Of a DNA stretch of 64,000 bases, positions 32,935 to 41,761 are shown one piece after another. Under the pieces are notes generated by a model. It did no database searches and had not been told where the DNA came from. It worked only from the letters and a program-made list of their open reading frames with translations. Each line of letters opens with the position of its first letter. Positions within the stretch are counted from its first letter, which is position 1. The translations under genes were made by a program, and so were the position numbers. The DNA is taken from assembly GCF_027887165.1 (NCBI RefSeq), contig NC_077227.1:349787207-349851206 (forward strand), in the 5' to 3' direction. The stretch comes from Monodelphis domestica. Taxonomy: Eukaryota > Chordata > Mammalia > Didelphimorphia > Didelphidae.

Positions 32935-33115
32935 TGTTCATGGAAAGGACACTGGATTTGAAATAGGAGGAACCAATCAGAGACAGAAAGGGAGATCCCT
33001 GTTACTTTCAACTTCTGTGATCCTGGCCAAATATTCTTCTTCTTCCTCAATTGTAAAATGAAGTCCTTAGATTAGATGGCCTTTAATTTCCCTCCCAACT
33101 TGGAATCCTACTAAC
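32935..33115 (+). repeat. MIR-class SINE
   Basis: 'gaaaggacactggatttgaaa', 'cttctgtgatcctggcc' and 'cctcaattgtaaaatgaag' show a MIR without most of the 3' end. Confidence 0.6.
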
Positions 33116-33349
33116 CTATGTCCTTTCTGTGAGAATTCCATGACTTTCTCCAACCTTCACACCTTTTCTAGGCTCCTGATTGGGCATACCCAACTTTCCA
33201 TTGGTACCTAATACCATTAAACTTGTGTAACTTTAAAATACTGTTTTTATTAGGAAGAAAATGGCAGCAGAAAGCAGAACCCATAATAAATCAATGCATA
33301 CTGAATTAATCAGCGTGTATAATCAGTCAATTCATTTGACTAAAGTACA

Positions 33350-33745
33350 GAAAGAAAATTGTTTTCAGAGGTCAGGAAGACCTGAGTTCAAGCCCTGCCT
33401 CTGACATATACCAGCTATGAGACCCTGGACAAGGCATTTAACCTATCAGTGCCCCAGGTAGTTCTCTTAGACCAGTGGTGTCAAACACAAAGAGAATCCG
33501 ATTACTGCAGGCCCATATTGAATCAGAAATGTACAAATTCACATTATCTATATTGTATCATATTTTGATATATTTTGTTAAACATTTCCCAATTACATTT
33601 AAATCTGGTTCTGGCCTTACTCAAGCACTGAGTGTGACAATTACATCTTAAACCATAAGGTACAGATAAATTGTATATCCACAGCTGTGGGCATAGTTTC
33701 CGCAGTAGGAGTTCCCTGCACCAATAAAATAATAGGTTTACTCTA
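33350..33745 (+). repeat. 'gagttccct'-tail SINE split by a hAT element
   Basis: The SINE ('gaagacctgagttcaagccc', 'agttctcttagac') is cut at 33472 and resumes after 33645, ending 'aggagttccctgcaccaat'. Confidence 0.75.
33473..33645 (+). mobile_element. Small non-autonomous hAT element inside a SINE
   Basis: It opens CAGTGGTGTCAAAC, a hAT-like terminal repeat. It is flanked by TCTTAGAC (33465-33472) and TCTTAAAC (33646-33653), 7 of 8 identical. The right terminal repeat is diverged (gtgtgac...). The host SINE reads through cleanly when the 173 bases are skipped. Confidence 0.7.
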
Positions 33746-33799
33746 CTCCCTCCCTGCCCCCAACAAAAAGAGTAACTCTAGTTATATTTAGATCATAGA

Positions 33800-34010
33800 C
33801 CAAATAAAGGATGTCAGAGCTGAAAGGAAATCATCCAGTCCAAACCTTCCATTTTAGATAGGGGAAAATGGAACCCAGGGAGAAGTGACTATCGTAAGGT
33901 CACACTGTGTGGGGGCAGAGCCAGGACTAGAAGGTCTCCTGACAGTGCAGTGTATAGGGCCACAGCCCCATGCTCTTTCCTCTATTTGGAGCCCAGGCAA
34001 GATATTAGCA
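33800..34010 (+). repeat. MIR-class SINE
   Basis: 'gctgaaaggaaatcatccag', 'cattttagataggggaaaatgg' and 'gcagagccaggactagaagg'. Confidence 0.75.
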
Positions 34011-34081
34011 TTATTCCATTTAGCTTCTCCCATAGATAAGTCCAGAAACTGTCCAACACAGGCTAGGATGTCCATCTGATG

Positions 34082-34085
<4 letters not shown>

Positions 34086-34125
<40 letters not shown>
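34086..34125. repeat. (GT)n microsatellite
   Basis: About 20 uninterrupted GT units. Confidence 0.96.
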
Positions 34126-34126
<1 letters not shown>

Positions 34127-34304
34127 TTAGGGGCAAGAAGGTAGCCAAAATATATCTGCAATCATATGTAAGCAGGCAAGATGGGTTACCAGAATAGAAC
34201 TTCCAGAAACATTCTCTTCTGAGCTCTGAGAAATGGGACACAGGGGGATGGAGAGTGGAGTATACTGGAGAGAATTCTGACTCTGGGACTCTGAGTCTTT
34301 CTTG

Positions 34305-34560
34305 GGCCCCTACGTCACACAGTGGATAGAGTGATGAGCTTGGAGTCAGGAAGACTCATCTTCTCAAGTTCAAATCTAGCCTCAGACACTTCCTAACTGT
34401 CTGAATCTGGGAAAGTCAATTAACTTTGTTTGCCTCAGTTTCTTTATCTGTAAAATGAGCTGGAGAAGGAAATAGCAAGTGACTCCAGTATCTTTGCCAA
34501 GAAAACTGGGGTCATGAAGAGCTGGACATATCTGAAAAATGACTAAACAATACTTTCTTA
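34305..34560 (+). repeat. tRNA-derived SINE with RTE-like tail
   Basis: 'cacacagtggatagagtgatg', 'gtttctttatctgtaaaatg', 'agctggagaaggaaatagc' and 'ggggtcatgaagagctggac'. Confidence 0.85.
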
Positions 34561-34717
34561 TAGATAGAAAGTTCTCTGATGTCAGAGGCTGTCATCAATG
34601 TGCTCAGTGCTCTACTATGTGCACAAAACCATGTACGTGGTGAATGAGTAGAAGAAAATGCATATATTTAAGAGCATTTACTGTGTCTTAAGCATCATGC
34701 TTAAGAAATGTTTATTG

Positions 34718-34907
34718 TGGGGCAGCTGGGTGGCTCTGGATTGAGAGCCAGGCCTAGAGACAGGAGGTCCTAGGTTCAAATCTGGCCTCAGACACTTCCC
34801 AGCTGTGTGACCCTGGGCAAGTCACTTAACCCCCATTGCCTACCCCTTACCACTCTTCTGCCTTGGAACCAATACATAGTATTGATTCTAAGATGGAAGG
34901 TCAGGGT
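34718..34907 (+). repeat. Young marsupial SINE with perfect 17-bp duplication
   Basis: TTAAGAAATGTTTATTG is repeated exactly at 34701-34717 and 34908-34924. The 190-bp element is close to the family consensus (tggggcagctgggtggctc... ctaagatggaaggtcagggt). It is among the best preserved copies here and so among the youngest. Confidence 0.95.
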
Positions 34908-34959
34908 TTAAGAAATGTTTATTGAACAGACTCAGGGCAAGATGCTATCTCTGGGCTCC

Positions 34960-35065
34960 AATACATGTGTCTCTAAAATGGAGATTTTAAAATTTTTATG
35001 AGGTTAGGCTACATGATCTCTAAAGTTCTTTGTAGCTTTAAATCCTATGACCTACCTACTTCTGA
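34960..35065 (+). repeat. MIR 3' tail scrap
   Basis: 'tctctaaaatggagatttta...gctacatgatctctaaagttc' resembles a MIR 3' half. Confidence 0.45.
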
Positions 35066-35369
35066 GGTGTGAGAACTAAGTGTGATATTTGGTGGAAATC
35101 ACTTTGAGAAGTTAAAAGAAAATACCCCTCAACTGCATTAATAGAACAGCCCTACTGCCTTCCTCTAATCAGACTCCTTCTAGAGCATTTTTACTTTCTC
35201 TGGTTGCTCCCATTTTACGAGGGACATAGATAAGTTGGATTGAGTCAAATGAGAACTGCCAGTATGGTGATGCATCTGGAAAGCTCTGTGAAATTCAAGG
35301 GACTGCCAGGGGAATTGACCATACCTTCATGCAGGAAATGGGGTCAGGCACAATCAATGGGCACTTTTG

Positions 35370-35768
35370 AAACCTTTACTTTCTGTCCTATTATCAATGC
35401 TAAGGCAGAAGAGTAGTAAGGTGCAGGCAATTGGGGTTAAGTGACCTGTCCATGGTTATAAAGTTAAGAAATGCCTCTGAGATATGACTGGGGGTTTTGG
35501 CCTTAAAAGATTCCAAAAATGAATAATATGGCAATAGGTATAAGTGATAGCATTTGTATAATCCAGTGCTTATTGGCTCCAGAATGGGGGAGGGAATAGA
35601 GGAGGGAAATAAAATAAATCATACAAATATGGAAAATTATTTTTTGAAAAAAGAAAAAGAAAAAATATTTAAAAAATAAATATCTCTGAAGCCAAATTTG
35701 AACCCAAGTCTTCCCAACTCCAGGCTTGGGACTCTATCCACTGTGCTACCTAGCTTCCCCCAATAAGC
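35370..35768 (-). repeat. tRNA-derived SINE, reverse, split by an L1 3' end
   Basis: 'aacctttactttctgtccta...gttaagtgacctgtccatgg' stops at about 35475. 'ctctgaagccaaatttgaac' resumes at 35685 and ends 'gctacctagcttcccc'. Confidence 0.75.
35477..35685 (+). repeat. L1 3' end inserted in a SINE
   Basis: 'gatatgactgggggttttgg' to 'catacaaatatggaaaatt' and an A-rich tail. 'CTCTGA' occurs at both edges and may be part of the target duplication. Confidence 0.75.
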
Positions 35769-35769
35769 A

Positions 35770-36000
35770 TTTATTAAGCACCTACTATGTGCTAGACACC
35801 ACACTAAGATCACAGATCTAGAGCCAGAAGGCACCCCAGAGATTATTTGGCCCAATCCCCTCACTTTACAGATGAGCCAACTGAGACCCAGAGAGGTTAA
35901 ATAACATGTCCAAAGTTATATCGGTAGGATTTGAACATAGATCCTCTCATTCCATGGTCAATGCTTATTCCCCTGGATCAGGTTGCCTCCCCTCTGGCCC
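35770..36000 (+). repeat. MIR/MON-like SINE pieces
   Basis: 'cacctactatgtgctagacac' is followed by the MIR core 'ctcactttacagatgagcc' and 'gagaggttaaataacatgtc'. Confidence 0.65.
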
Positions 36001-36329
36001 TAGGCTTCCTAGAACAAGCAGAGATGTAGAACTAGTCAGCAAATTCTCCAAGGGATCCATCCTGCCTCTCCATTCCATCCACGTCTCTCTTGGGCACTTG
36101 GAACCTTTTGGCTCTCAGGACTAGAAAAGGTCTGAGGGGAAGATGGCATTTTGAAAGGAAGCATGGGCTTCTGAAAAAATTGGCAAATGGGACTGGGGAA
36201 GGTGTTGGGGGAGGCCTAGGACAGTTCAGTTCACAACAACCCTTCAGTTCACAAAACATACTGTAAGCACTGAGGCATAAGAGATCCTCTCCCTTTGCTA
36301 GTGAGTATCTACTTTGAATGGATCATATA

Positions 36330-36530
36330 TGATCACAGAATTAGAACTAGAACTTGAAGGAGCCTCAGAGATCATTGGATCCAACATTTTACAGGTGTGG
36401 AGACAAAGGCCCAGGGAAATGAAGTTAACTTGTCCAAGATCACACAGCTAGACAGTTCTTTGGGTCAGGATTTGAATTTGGATCTTCCCAACTCCAAGTC
36501 TAGGGCCCTATCCAACCCACCCTAATTTTC
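36330..36530 (+). repeat. MIR-class SINE
   Basis: 'gagcctcagagatcattggatcc', 'acattttacaggtgtggagac' and 'aagatcacacagctagac' in order. Confidence 0.82.
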
Positions 36531-36539
36531 CTTATCTGT

Positions 36540-36960
36540 GCTGCTATCTGCCGGTAACTCTAGTTACTGAAGTCAGTTAGGAGAAGCAATTATCTTTATG
36601 TAAGTTGTACTCTAATTGTTTCTGTAGTCTTCATTTCTAGAGAAGACACCACGGAATAATTTCCAGCATTGAATGCATGGAAATCCTCTCCCACCAACAA
36701 AAAAAGGGCAGAAACTTTAATTATGATGGAGTGGTTTAAGTCAGATATCTGCTACTAAGAATCCTTGCAGACAGTGTGTGTGTGTCTGGGATATTAATGA
36801 TTTGCACTGAAGAGATGTCCATGCACTGAAAAAAACAAACAAACAAAAGCAACGCATATACCCAGTGATACCTCAGGTCATCAAAAGTGTGGAGAAGAAT
36901 TAGCCCATCTCAGGTTGGTCCAGAGTCACTGATTGCCAGAGCTCAAAGGACCTCAGAAGT
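36540..36960. other. Unique intronic island
   Basis: No repeat recognised apart from a short AAAC run at 36830-36847. It contains GATA-like (attatcttta) and TAAT motifs. It might be regulatory; nothing firmer can be said. Confidence 0.3.
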
Positions 36961-37800
36961 CATTTAATCCCACCTACTTACCTCCCAATGCAGAAGATCC
37001 CTCAAAGTATCCCCAACAGTGTCTGCTTAACCCCAGAGGAACTTGAAACTGGAGGAGATTTCAGTGACCACCTAGTCTAGCTGACCAGAGACTGAATCCC
37101 TCTAGAGTATTTCCAGATGAGTGGTGATTCCAACCTCTGCTGAAAGACTGACTTCCAATGGTACAGGATTTATCCCTTCCTGAGACTGCCCATTTCCACT
37201 TTCAGATAGCTCAGGTTTTTCCTTAGGTCAAACTGAAATCTGGCTCTTTACACCTTCTATCTTTTATTCCTACTTCTGCCTTCTGAAGCCTAACAGAAAT
37301 AAGTCTCTTTCCCTTCCTTTTAGATATTTTAAAGACATCAATCTTGTCCACCAGCCTCCTTACCCACTCCTGATCCCCAGCCAAGCTGAAAATCTCCAGT
37401 TCCTTTAACCAATACTCACATATGGATTTAAGTTCTCTTATTATCCTAGTTGTCCTGCTCTGAATGTGCTCTCATTTGTCAATGTCCTTCCTAAACTGTC
37501 ACCTCAAGAACTGAACGTTGCAGATGCAACCTGACCAAGGATGCATGTAGTAAGCCTCTAATTTGCCTTTCTCTGGACTATATTAATTCAGTCTAATCTA
37601 GCATCAGCTTCTTTGGCTGCCATGTCTCACTCTTGGCATACATTATGCTGATAACACCAGGGATGGAGAAATCACTATTTCCCCAAAGCATACCATCTTC
37701 TTGTTGGATAACATCAATTGCTAGAAAATTCTTTATTACAATCAGCAGAAATCCTTCCTGGGGCCAAACTGAGCAAATCCAATCCTTCATGGGCTCTTAA
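36960..37800 (+). repeat. CR1/L3 LINE 3' portion
   Basis: Phrases shared with amniote CR1/L3 LINEs occur in order: 'cccatttccactttcagatagc', 'tttccttaggtcaaactgaaatc', 'ctccagttcctttaacc', 'tgtcaatgtccttcctaaac' and 'ttctttggctgccatgtctcac'. It is an ancient relic with no intact frame. Confidence 0.75.
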
Positions 37801-37804
37801 GTGA

Positions 37805-38015
37805 AGCAGTATATAGTGTTTTGAACCTGATTCAGGATGACTTGAGTTGGATCCTGCCTCAGACACTTAACCTGGGCACTTCATCTCTCTCAGACTCAAT
37901 TTCTTCATCTGAAAAAATGGAGATAATAATAGCAACTATTTGGTGTTGTCAGGGTCAAATGAAGTAAAATATAATCTAAACATTAAAGCCCTATATAAAT
38001 GCTAACCTTCATCTT
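37805..38015 (+). repeat. MIR-class SINE
   Basis: 'agtgttttgaacctgattcagg', 'caatttcttcatctgaaaaaatgg' and 'aagccctatataaatgctaac'. Confidence 0.7.
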
Positions 38016-38072
38016 CTCCTTCTCTTTCTCCTTTTCCTTCTCTTCCTCCTCCTCCTCCTCCTCATCATCATC
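38016..38072. repeat. Pyrimidine-rich (CTCCTT)n tract
   Basis: Runs of CTTCTC and TCC units follow a MIR. The reverse-strand lysine/arginine-rich open frame here is a by-product. Confidence 0.85.
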
Positions 38073-38679
38073 CCCCTCCACATGTAAATCTTTTCCAATC
38101 TAATTGAAAAAAGAGACTCTTTTCCCCAGCCCCATTCCCCACTCTCCCGGAGTCCACATATCCTGTTCCTTTGCATCTCTCTTCCTTTTTTCACCAACCC
38201 TTCTGTCCCACAGAAACCTGGAAAGTGGATGTCCAAGGCTCAAATTGGGTGCCAGAGAGGAGAGGAGAAAATATCTAGGGAAATTTTTGTCTAACTGCTT
38301 CTTAGGAAAACCCCACCACTCCCCAAGGGCCCCAGACTTGTGTTTCCCCTTGTTACAGGCAGTCTTTAGCCAACTCTACTCCCTGGATTGGTTAGTATAG
38401 TCCCAACTTTTCTAGGACTGTGTCACCTTGGCCAAGTCTCAGGTCCCTTCCTTTCCTAGCCTCAGCTTCCTTATTTGTACAATGAGAACTGGGGATAAAA
38501 TGATCTATAAGGTCCTTCCCACCTCCACATTCCATGTCTTTCAAGTGCCCCTCTAGGTGGAAGCTGGAGTCTTTCTTGTGCCAGGTCAAATCCCAGTTGT
38601 CCACAAGTAGATAGATAACTTTTACAAAAAGACAAGTAATCCAGGAGAACTCCAGATCTCCTGGAAGCCCAAATCACAT

Positions 38680-39250
38680 GCTGATCCCCAGCCTCCTAAT
38701 TTGTTCCCTCATCTCTCCCAATTCTACTACGTTCTCCACATGGCTGCTAAAATAAAGCGCAATCTAATCATGCAACTCCACCCCCATTCAATAGTTACCT
38801 CTAGAAACAAATATAAACTCTTCTGTTAGGCATCGAGAACCCTTCACAGCCTGGCCTTGATCCCTCCTTCCGGCCAAATTATACATCATTTCCCTAGATG
38901 CACTCCACAGTCTCCTCTAGGTGGCCTTATTTTTCTTCATTGCAGCATTCCATCTCCCATCTCATTGTCTTTGCCCTGAAATGCATTTTTTCCTCCTCAT
39001 CTCAGAGAATTCCTTCCAAACACAGCTCAAGAGCCACCTCCTATATGAAGCCTTTCCTAATCCTCCCTGCTTCCCCCTGTAAATTATCATGAATCTACAG
39101 TGTGTGTGTTTATATATGTACATAGTATCTTCCCCCATAGAATCTAAGCCCCAAGAGGGCTGGGATTGCTTCACTTTTTTTTTTATATCCCTACTGAATG
39201 GCATGCTATCTAGCACATAGTAAGTGCTTAATAAATATTTGTTGATGGAT
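38680..39250 (+). repeat. L2 LINE 3' portion
   Basis: 'cacatggctgctaaaataaagcg', 'cttcacagcctggccttgatcc', 'caagagccacctcctatatgaag' and the 3' end 'gcacatagtaagtgcttaataaatatttgttg' (in parts) are in L2 order. Confidence 0.8.
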
Positions 39251-39382
39251 CAATTGGAGATTCTACTCCAGAAAGCCAAGTCAGTGTTACCTTTCAGTGC
39301 CAAGCCTTTCGTAGCTTCATTAGAAAGGGAGAGTTATGTGGCAGGAAAACATCTATGATTCCTGTCCATAAAGACTGCATTT

Positions 39383-39583
39383 GGGGGCAGCTGGGTAGCT
39401 CAGTGGATTGAGAGCCAGACCCAGAGATGGGAGGTCCTGGGTTTAAATCTGGCCTCAGACACTTCCCAGCTGTGTGACCCTGGGCAAGTCACTTGACCCC
39501 CATTGCCTAGCCCTTACCACTCTTCTGCCTTGGAGCCAATACACAGTATTGATCCCAAGATGGAAGGTAAGGGTTTACAAAAT
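39383..39583 (+). repeat. Marsupial SINE with near-perfect 12-bp duplication
   Basis: AAGACTGCATTT at 39371-39382 and AAGACTGTATTT at 39584-39595. The element is a well preserved full copy ('gggggcagctgggtagctc...gatggaaggtaagggttt'). Confidence 0.93.
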
Positions 39584-39599
39584 AAGACTGTATTTTGAG

Positions 39600-40116
39600 T
39601 TAGGCCTTCAGCAGTAGAGACAGACTATTCTGAATCATCCATACTCCCTCACCTTAAGACAATATTTTTGACACTTTTTGAAAAAGGTTAATTAGGGTTA
39701 AAATATATAGAGGGAGGTCTCAATCTGGTCAGGGCTAGGTCTTAATCTGTGGCTTGAGTTTCAGAAGTTGAACCTGGGCTGAGGTATGGGCTGTGGCCAG
39801 GAAAACAGGCTCAGACTAAGGCTGGGTTTAGGTCTCAGGATCTCAGGGTATAGCCAACACTAGGGGCATCTCTCTGGCCAGACTTAGGGAATCAGTCTCC
39901 ATATTTGGTTAGGGTTATGTCTAGGGCCAGGACTAAGGAATTTCCTACCTTCTTGGACTGATGCTGAGCAGAATGTTTGCCTGTTTGTGAGATGTTGGGG
40001 AAGATGTCCCTGCGTGAATAGGAGGGTTTTGTCCCCTCCTCAGTTGTGAATGTGGCAGACTCCAACCTGGGCTTCCCCTTGCTCACCTTCCTTCCCCTGG
40101 CTCCATGCCTCCTTAG
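39600..40116. other. End of CDX1 intron 1
   Basis: Unique sequence with locally repeated 'tctggtcagggctaggtct'-like phrases between 39715 and 39935 (a degenerate GGTC/TAGG texture). It leads into a pyrimidine-rich acceptor region from 40085. Confidence 0.5.
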
Positions 40117-40262
40117 GTAAGACTCGAACAAAGGACAAGTACCGGGTAGTGTACACAGACCACCAGCGCCTGGAGCTGGAAAAGGAGTTCCACTACAGCC
40201 GTTACATCACCATCCGGAGGAAAGCAGAACTTGCTGTCAGCCTGGGGCTCACGGAGAGGCAG
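40117..40262 (+). CDS. CDX1: CDX1 coding exon 2 (homeodomain, helices 1-2)
   Basis: It completes codon 148 and encodes residues 149-196, [20 protein letters not shown] and onward to LGLTERQ. This covers the N-terminal arm and helices 1 and 2 of the homeodomain (homeodomain positions 1-44 equal residues 153-196). The residues are those of the caudal class: [16 protein letters not shown] and the [13 protein letters not shown] segment. The acceptor is ctccttag|GTAAGA and the donor CAG|gtttgt, phase 0. The exon begins with a donor-like GTAAGA, the same six bases that open intron 1. The break after homeodomain residue 44 is the classic intron position of many homeobox genes. Confidence 0.97.
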
Positions 40263-40319
40263 GTTTGTTTCCCCCAGATGCCATAGAGTTTGTCCAGAAG
40301 AGAAGAAGGGACTGGACTC

Positions 40320-40520
40320 CCTACAGATGTAGTATGAGATCCTATAGAAAGGACTAGATTTGGAGCCAAAGACTCAGGTTTCAAATCCTTGCTCTTCTGA
40401 TTACTACCTGGATGACAGTGAGCAAATTGTTTAATCTCTCTGGCCCTCAGAGAAGAAGGGGAGAAGAGCTAGAAGAGATCTATGGTTGTCTTCTGCTCTC
40501 AACCCTTTGATCCTATTAAA
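40320..40520 (+). repeat. MIR-class SINE
   Basis: 'ttggagccaaagactcaggtt', 'caaatccttgctcttctgatt' and 'gagcaaattgtttaatctc'. Confidence 0.65.
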
Positions 40521-40677
40521 GTGCTTCATCATGGTAGGATTGAAGGGGCAGGAAACCAGAGAGGGCCACTTGGCTATGGTCACATGGCACCTTAGGAGCA
40601 GAGAGAGATGTTGCTCTCCTTCCCACTCTCCCAGACAGATGTCTTCTCTCCTCTATCCCTTTGAACTCTCCTCCTTT

Positions 40678-40850
40678 CTTTTTCTTCTTCTTCTTCTTCT
40701 TCTTCTTCTTCTTCTTCTTCTTCTTCTTCTTCTTCTTCTTCTTCTTCTTCTTCTTCTTCTTCTTCTTTCTTCTTCTTCTCTTTCTCCTCCTCTTCCTCCT
40801 CTCTTCTTCCTCCTTCTTCCTCTTCCACCTCCTCCTTCTTTTTCTGTCTG
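40678..40850. repeat. (TTC)n tract in CDX1 intron 2
   Basis: About 85 bases of uninterrupted TTC (near 28 units, 40683-40767) are followed by about 80 bases of imperfect CTT/CTCC. The poly-Lys, poly-Glu, poly-Leu and poly-Phe open frames over it are artefacts of the repeat. Confidence 0.96.
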
Positions 40851-40969
40851 CCACTCTTTTATCTTCTATTAGACATCTATGGAGCAGTGAGCAAGCAGAA
40901 ATGGGTAAAGGGCAAAAGAAGGAGGAGGAATTTCCACCATCAAAAGGTCCTTGAGACAACCAGAGGGGA

Positions 40970-41290
40970 GTCCATTAGACTTGTAGGCAGCCCTGAGTTT
41001 AGTAAGCTCAGGAATTTTCGTTATGTGGCCCTGTGTAATATACTTTACTTGTCCTGAGTCCCAGTTTCCATATCTATAAAATGGCAATAATACACAAGGT
41101 TGTTGTGAGGAAAGCAATTGTATATCATAGAATGCTATAGAAATAGATCCAAGGCTTAGAGCTGGACCTAATCCACTCCCCACCTCATTCTAGAGACGAG
41201 GAAATGAAGACCCAGAGGCAATGACTTACCCTAGGACAGGGACTCTGATAAAAGAGCTCAGATTTAGCCCAAGTCTCTTTTGACTCAAAA
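40970..41290 (+). repeat. Two MIR-class SINE fragments
   Basis: 'ttgtcctgagtcccagtttcc' with 'aaggttgttgtgaggaaagc', then 'gagacgaggaaatgaagaccc'. Confidence 0.6.
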
Positions 41291-41536
41291 TCTCAGACTG
41301 TTTCTATTCCCTGGGTTGCCTCCTAGTGTGAACTCTCTGACCTCTGACCCTTTTCCTTCTCTCTGTAAGGCCATCCTCACCTCAAATTCATTTGCTGTTA
41401 CCATGTGTTTCTCACTTTTCTCTCTCTGTTTCTGCTTCTCCATCCATTTCCTCCTTCCTTCTTTCCCTCCCCTGCTGCCTCCTGCCGCTCCTCCCCCATC
41501 CATTGCTTCCCTCATCCATCTGTCCTTCCTTGGCAG

Positions 41537-41761
41537 GTGAAGATTTGGTTCCAGAACCGTCGGGCTAAGGAACGGAAGGCAAACAAGAAAAAAATGCAGC
41601 AACAGCAGCAACAAAGTCAGCCAAGTAGTACCACCGCCACCACGCCAACCCCAGCCTTGGGCCCCCTGCCTCCCAACACCCCCATGGGAAGTTTGTGCAC
41701 CAGCACCACAGGCCTGTTGGCCTCTTCACCACTGACTATTAAAGAGGAATACCTGCCCTAG
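41537..41761 (+). CDS. CDX1: CDX1 coding exon 3 (homeodomain helix 3 and C-terminus)
   Basis: It encodes residues 197-270 and the TAG stop. It opens [19 protein letters not shown], the DNA-recognition helix with the invariant Trp48, Phe49, Asn51 and Arg53 of homeodomains (W200, F201, N203, R205 in the protein). A six-Gln run (217-222), a Thr/Pro-rich tail, and the C-terminal LTIKEEYLP follow. IKEE (264-267) fits a sumoylation consensus. The tail's resemblance to human CDX1 (GLCPSNTSLLATSSPMPVKEEFLP from memory, in part) separates it from CDX2 and CDX4. The acceptor is ccttggcag|GTGAAG. Confidence 0.97.
   Translation: MKIWFQNRRAKERKANKKKMQQQQQQSQPSSTTATTPTPALGPLPPNTPMGSLCTSTTGLLASSPLTIKEEYLP

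Larger units (their letters stand above)
28312..40116 (+). other. CDX1: CDX1 intron 1
   Basis: An 11.8-kb phase-1 intron with donor gtaaga and acceptor ctccttag. It is filled mainly by MIR, L2, CR1/L3 and SINE copies with unique islands at about 29150-30560, 31000-31730, 36540-36960 and 39600-40100. No extra CDX1 exon is seen. In mouse, Cdx1 intron 1 is known to hold control elements. Confidence 0.9.
40263..41536 (+). other. CDX1: CDX1 intron 2
   Basis: A 1,274-base phase-0 intron with a MIR (40320-40520), a long TTC tract, two further MIR-like pieces (40970-41290), and a strong pyrimidine-rich acceptor ending ccttccttggcag. Confidence 0.92.

Noticed and set aside
34718-34907. tRNA gene
   Set aside because: The A/B-box-like sequence belongs to a tRNA-derived SINE; there is no cloverleaf with an anticodon arm.
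40516-40959. Poly-Lys, poly-Glu, poly-Leu and poly-Phe open frames
   Set aside because: They are translations of the TTC/GAA microsatellite in CDX1 intron 2.
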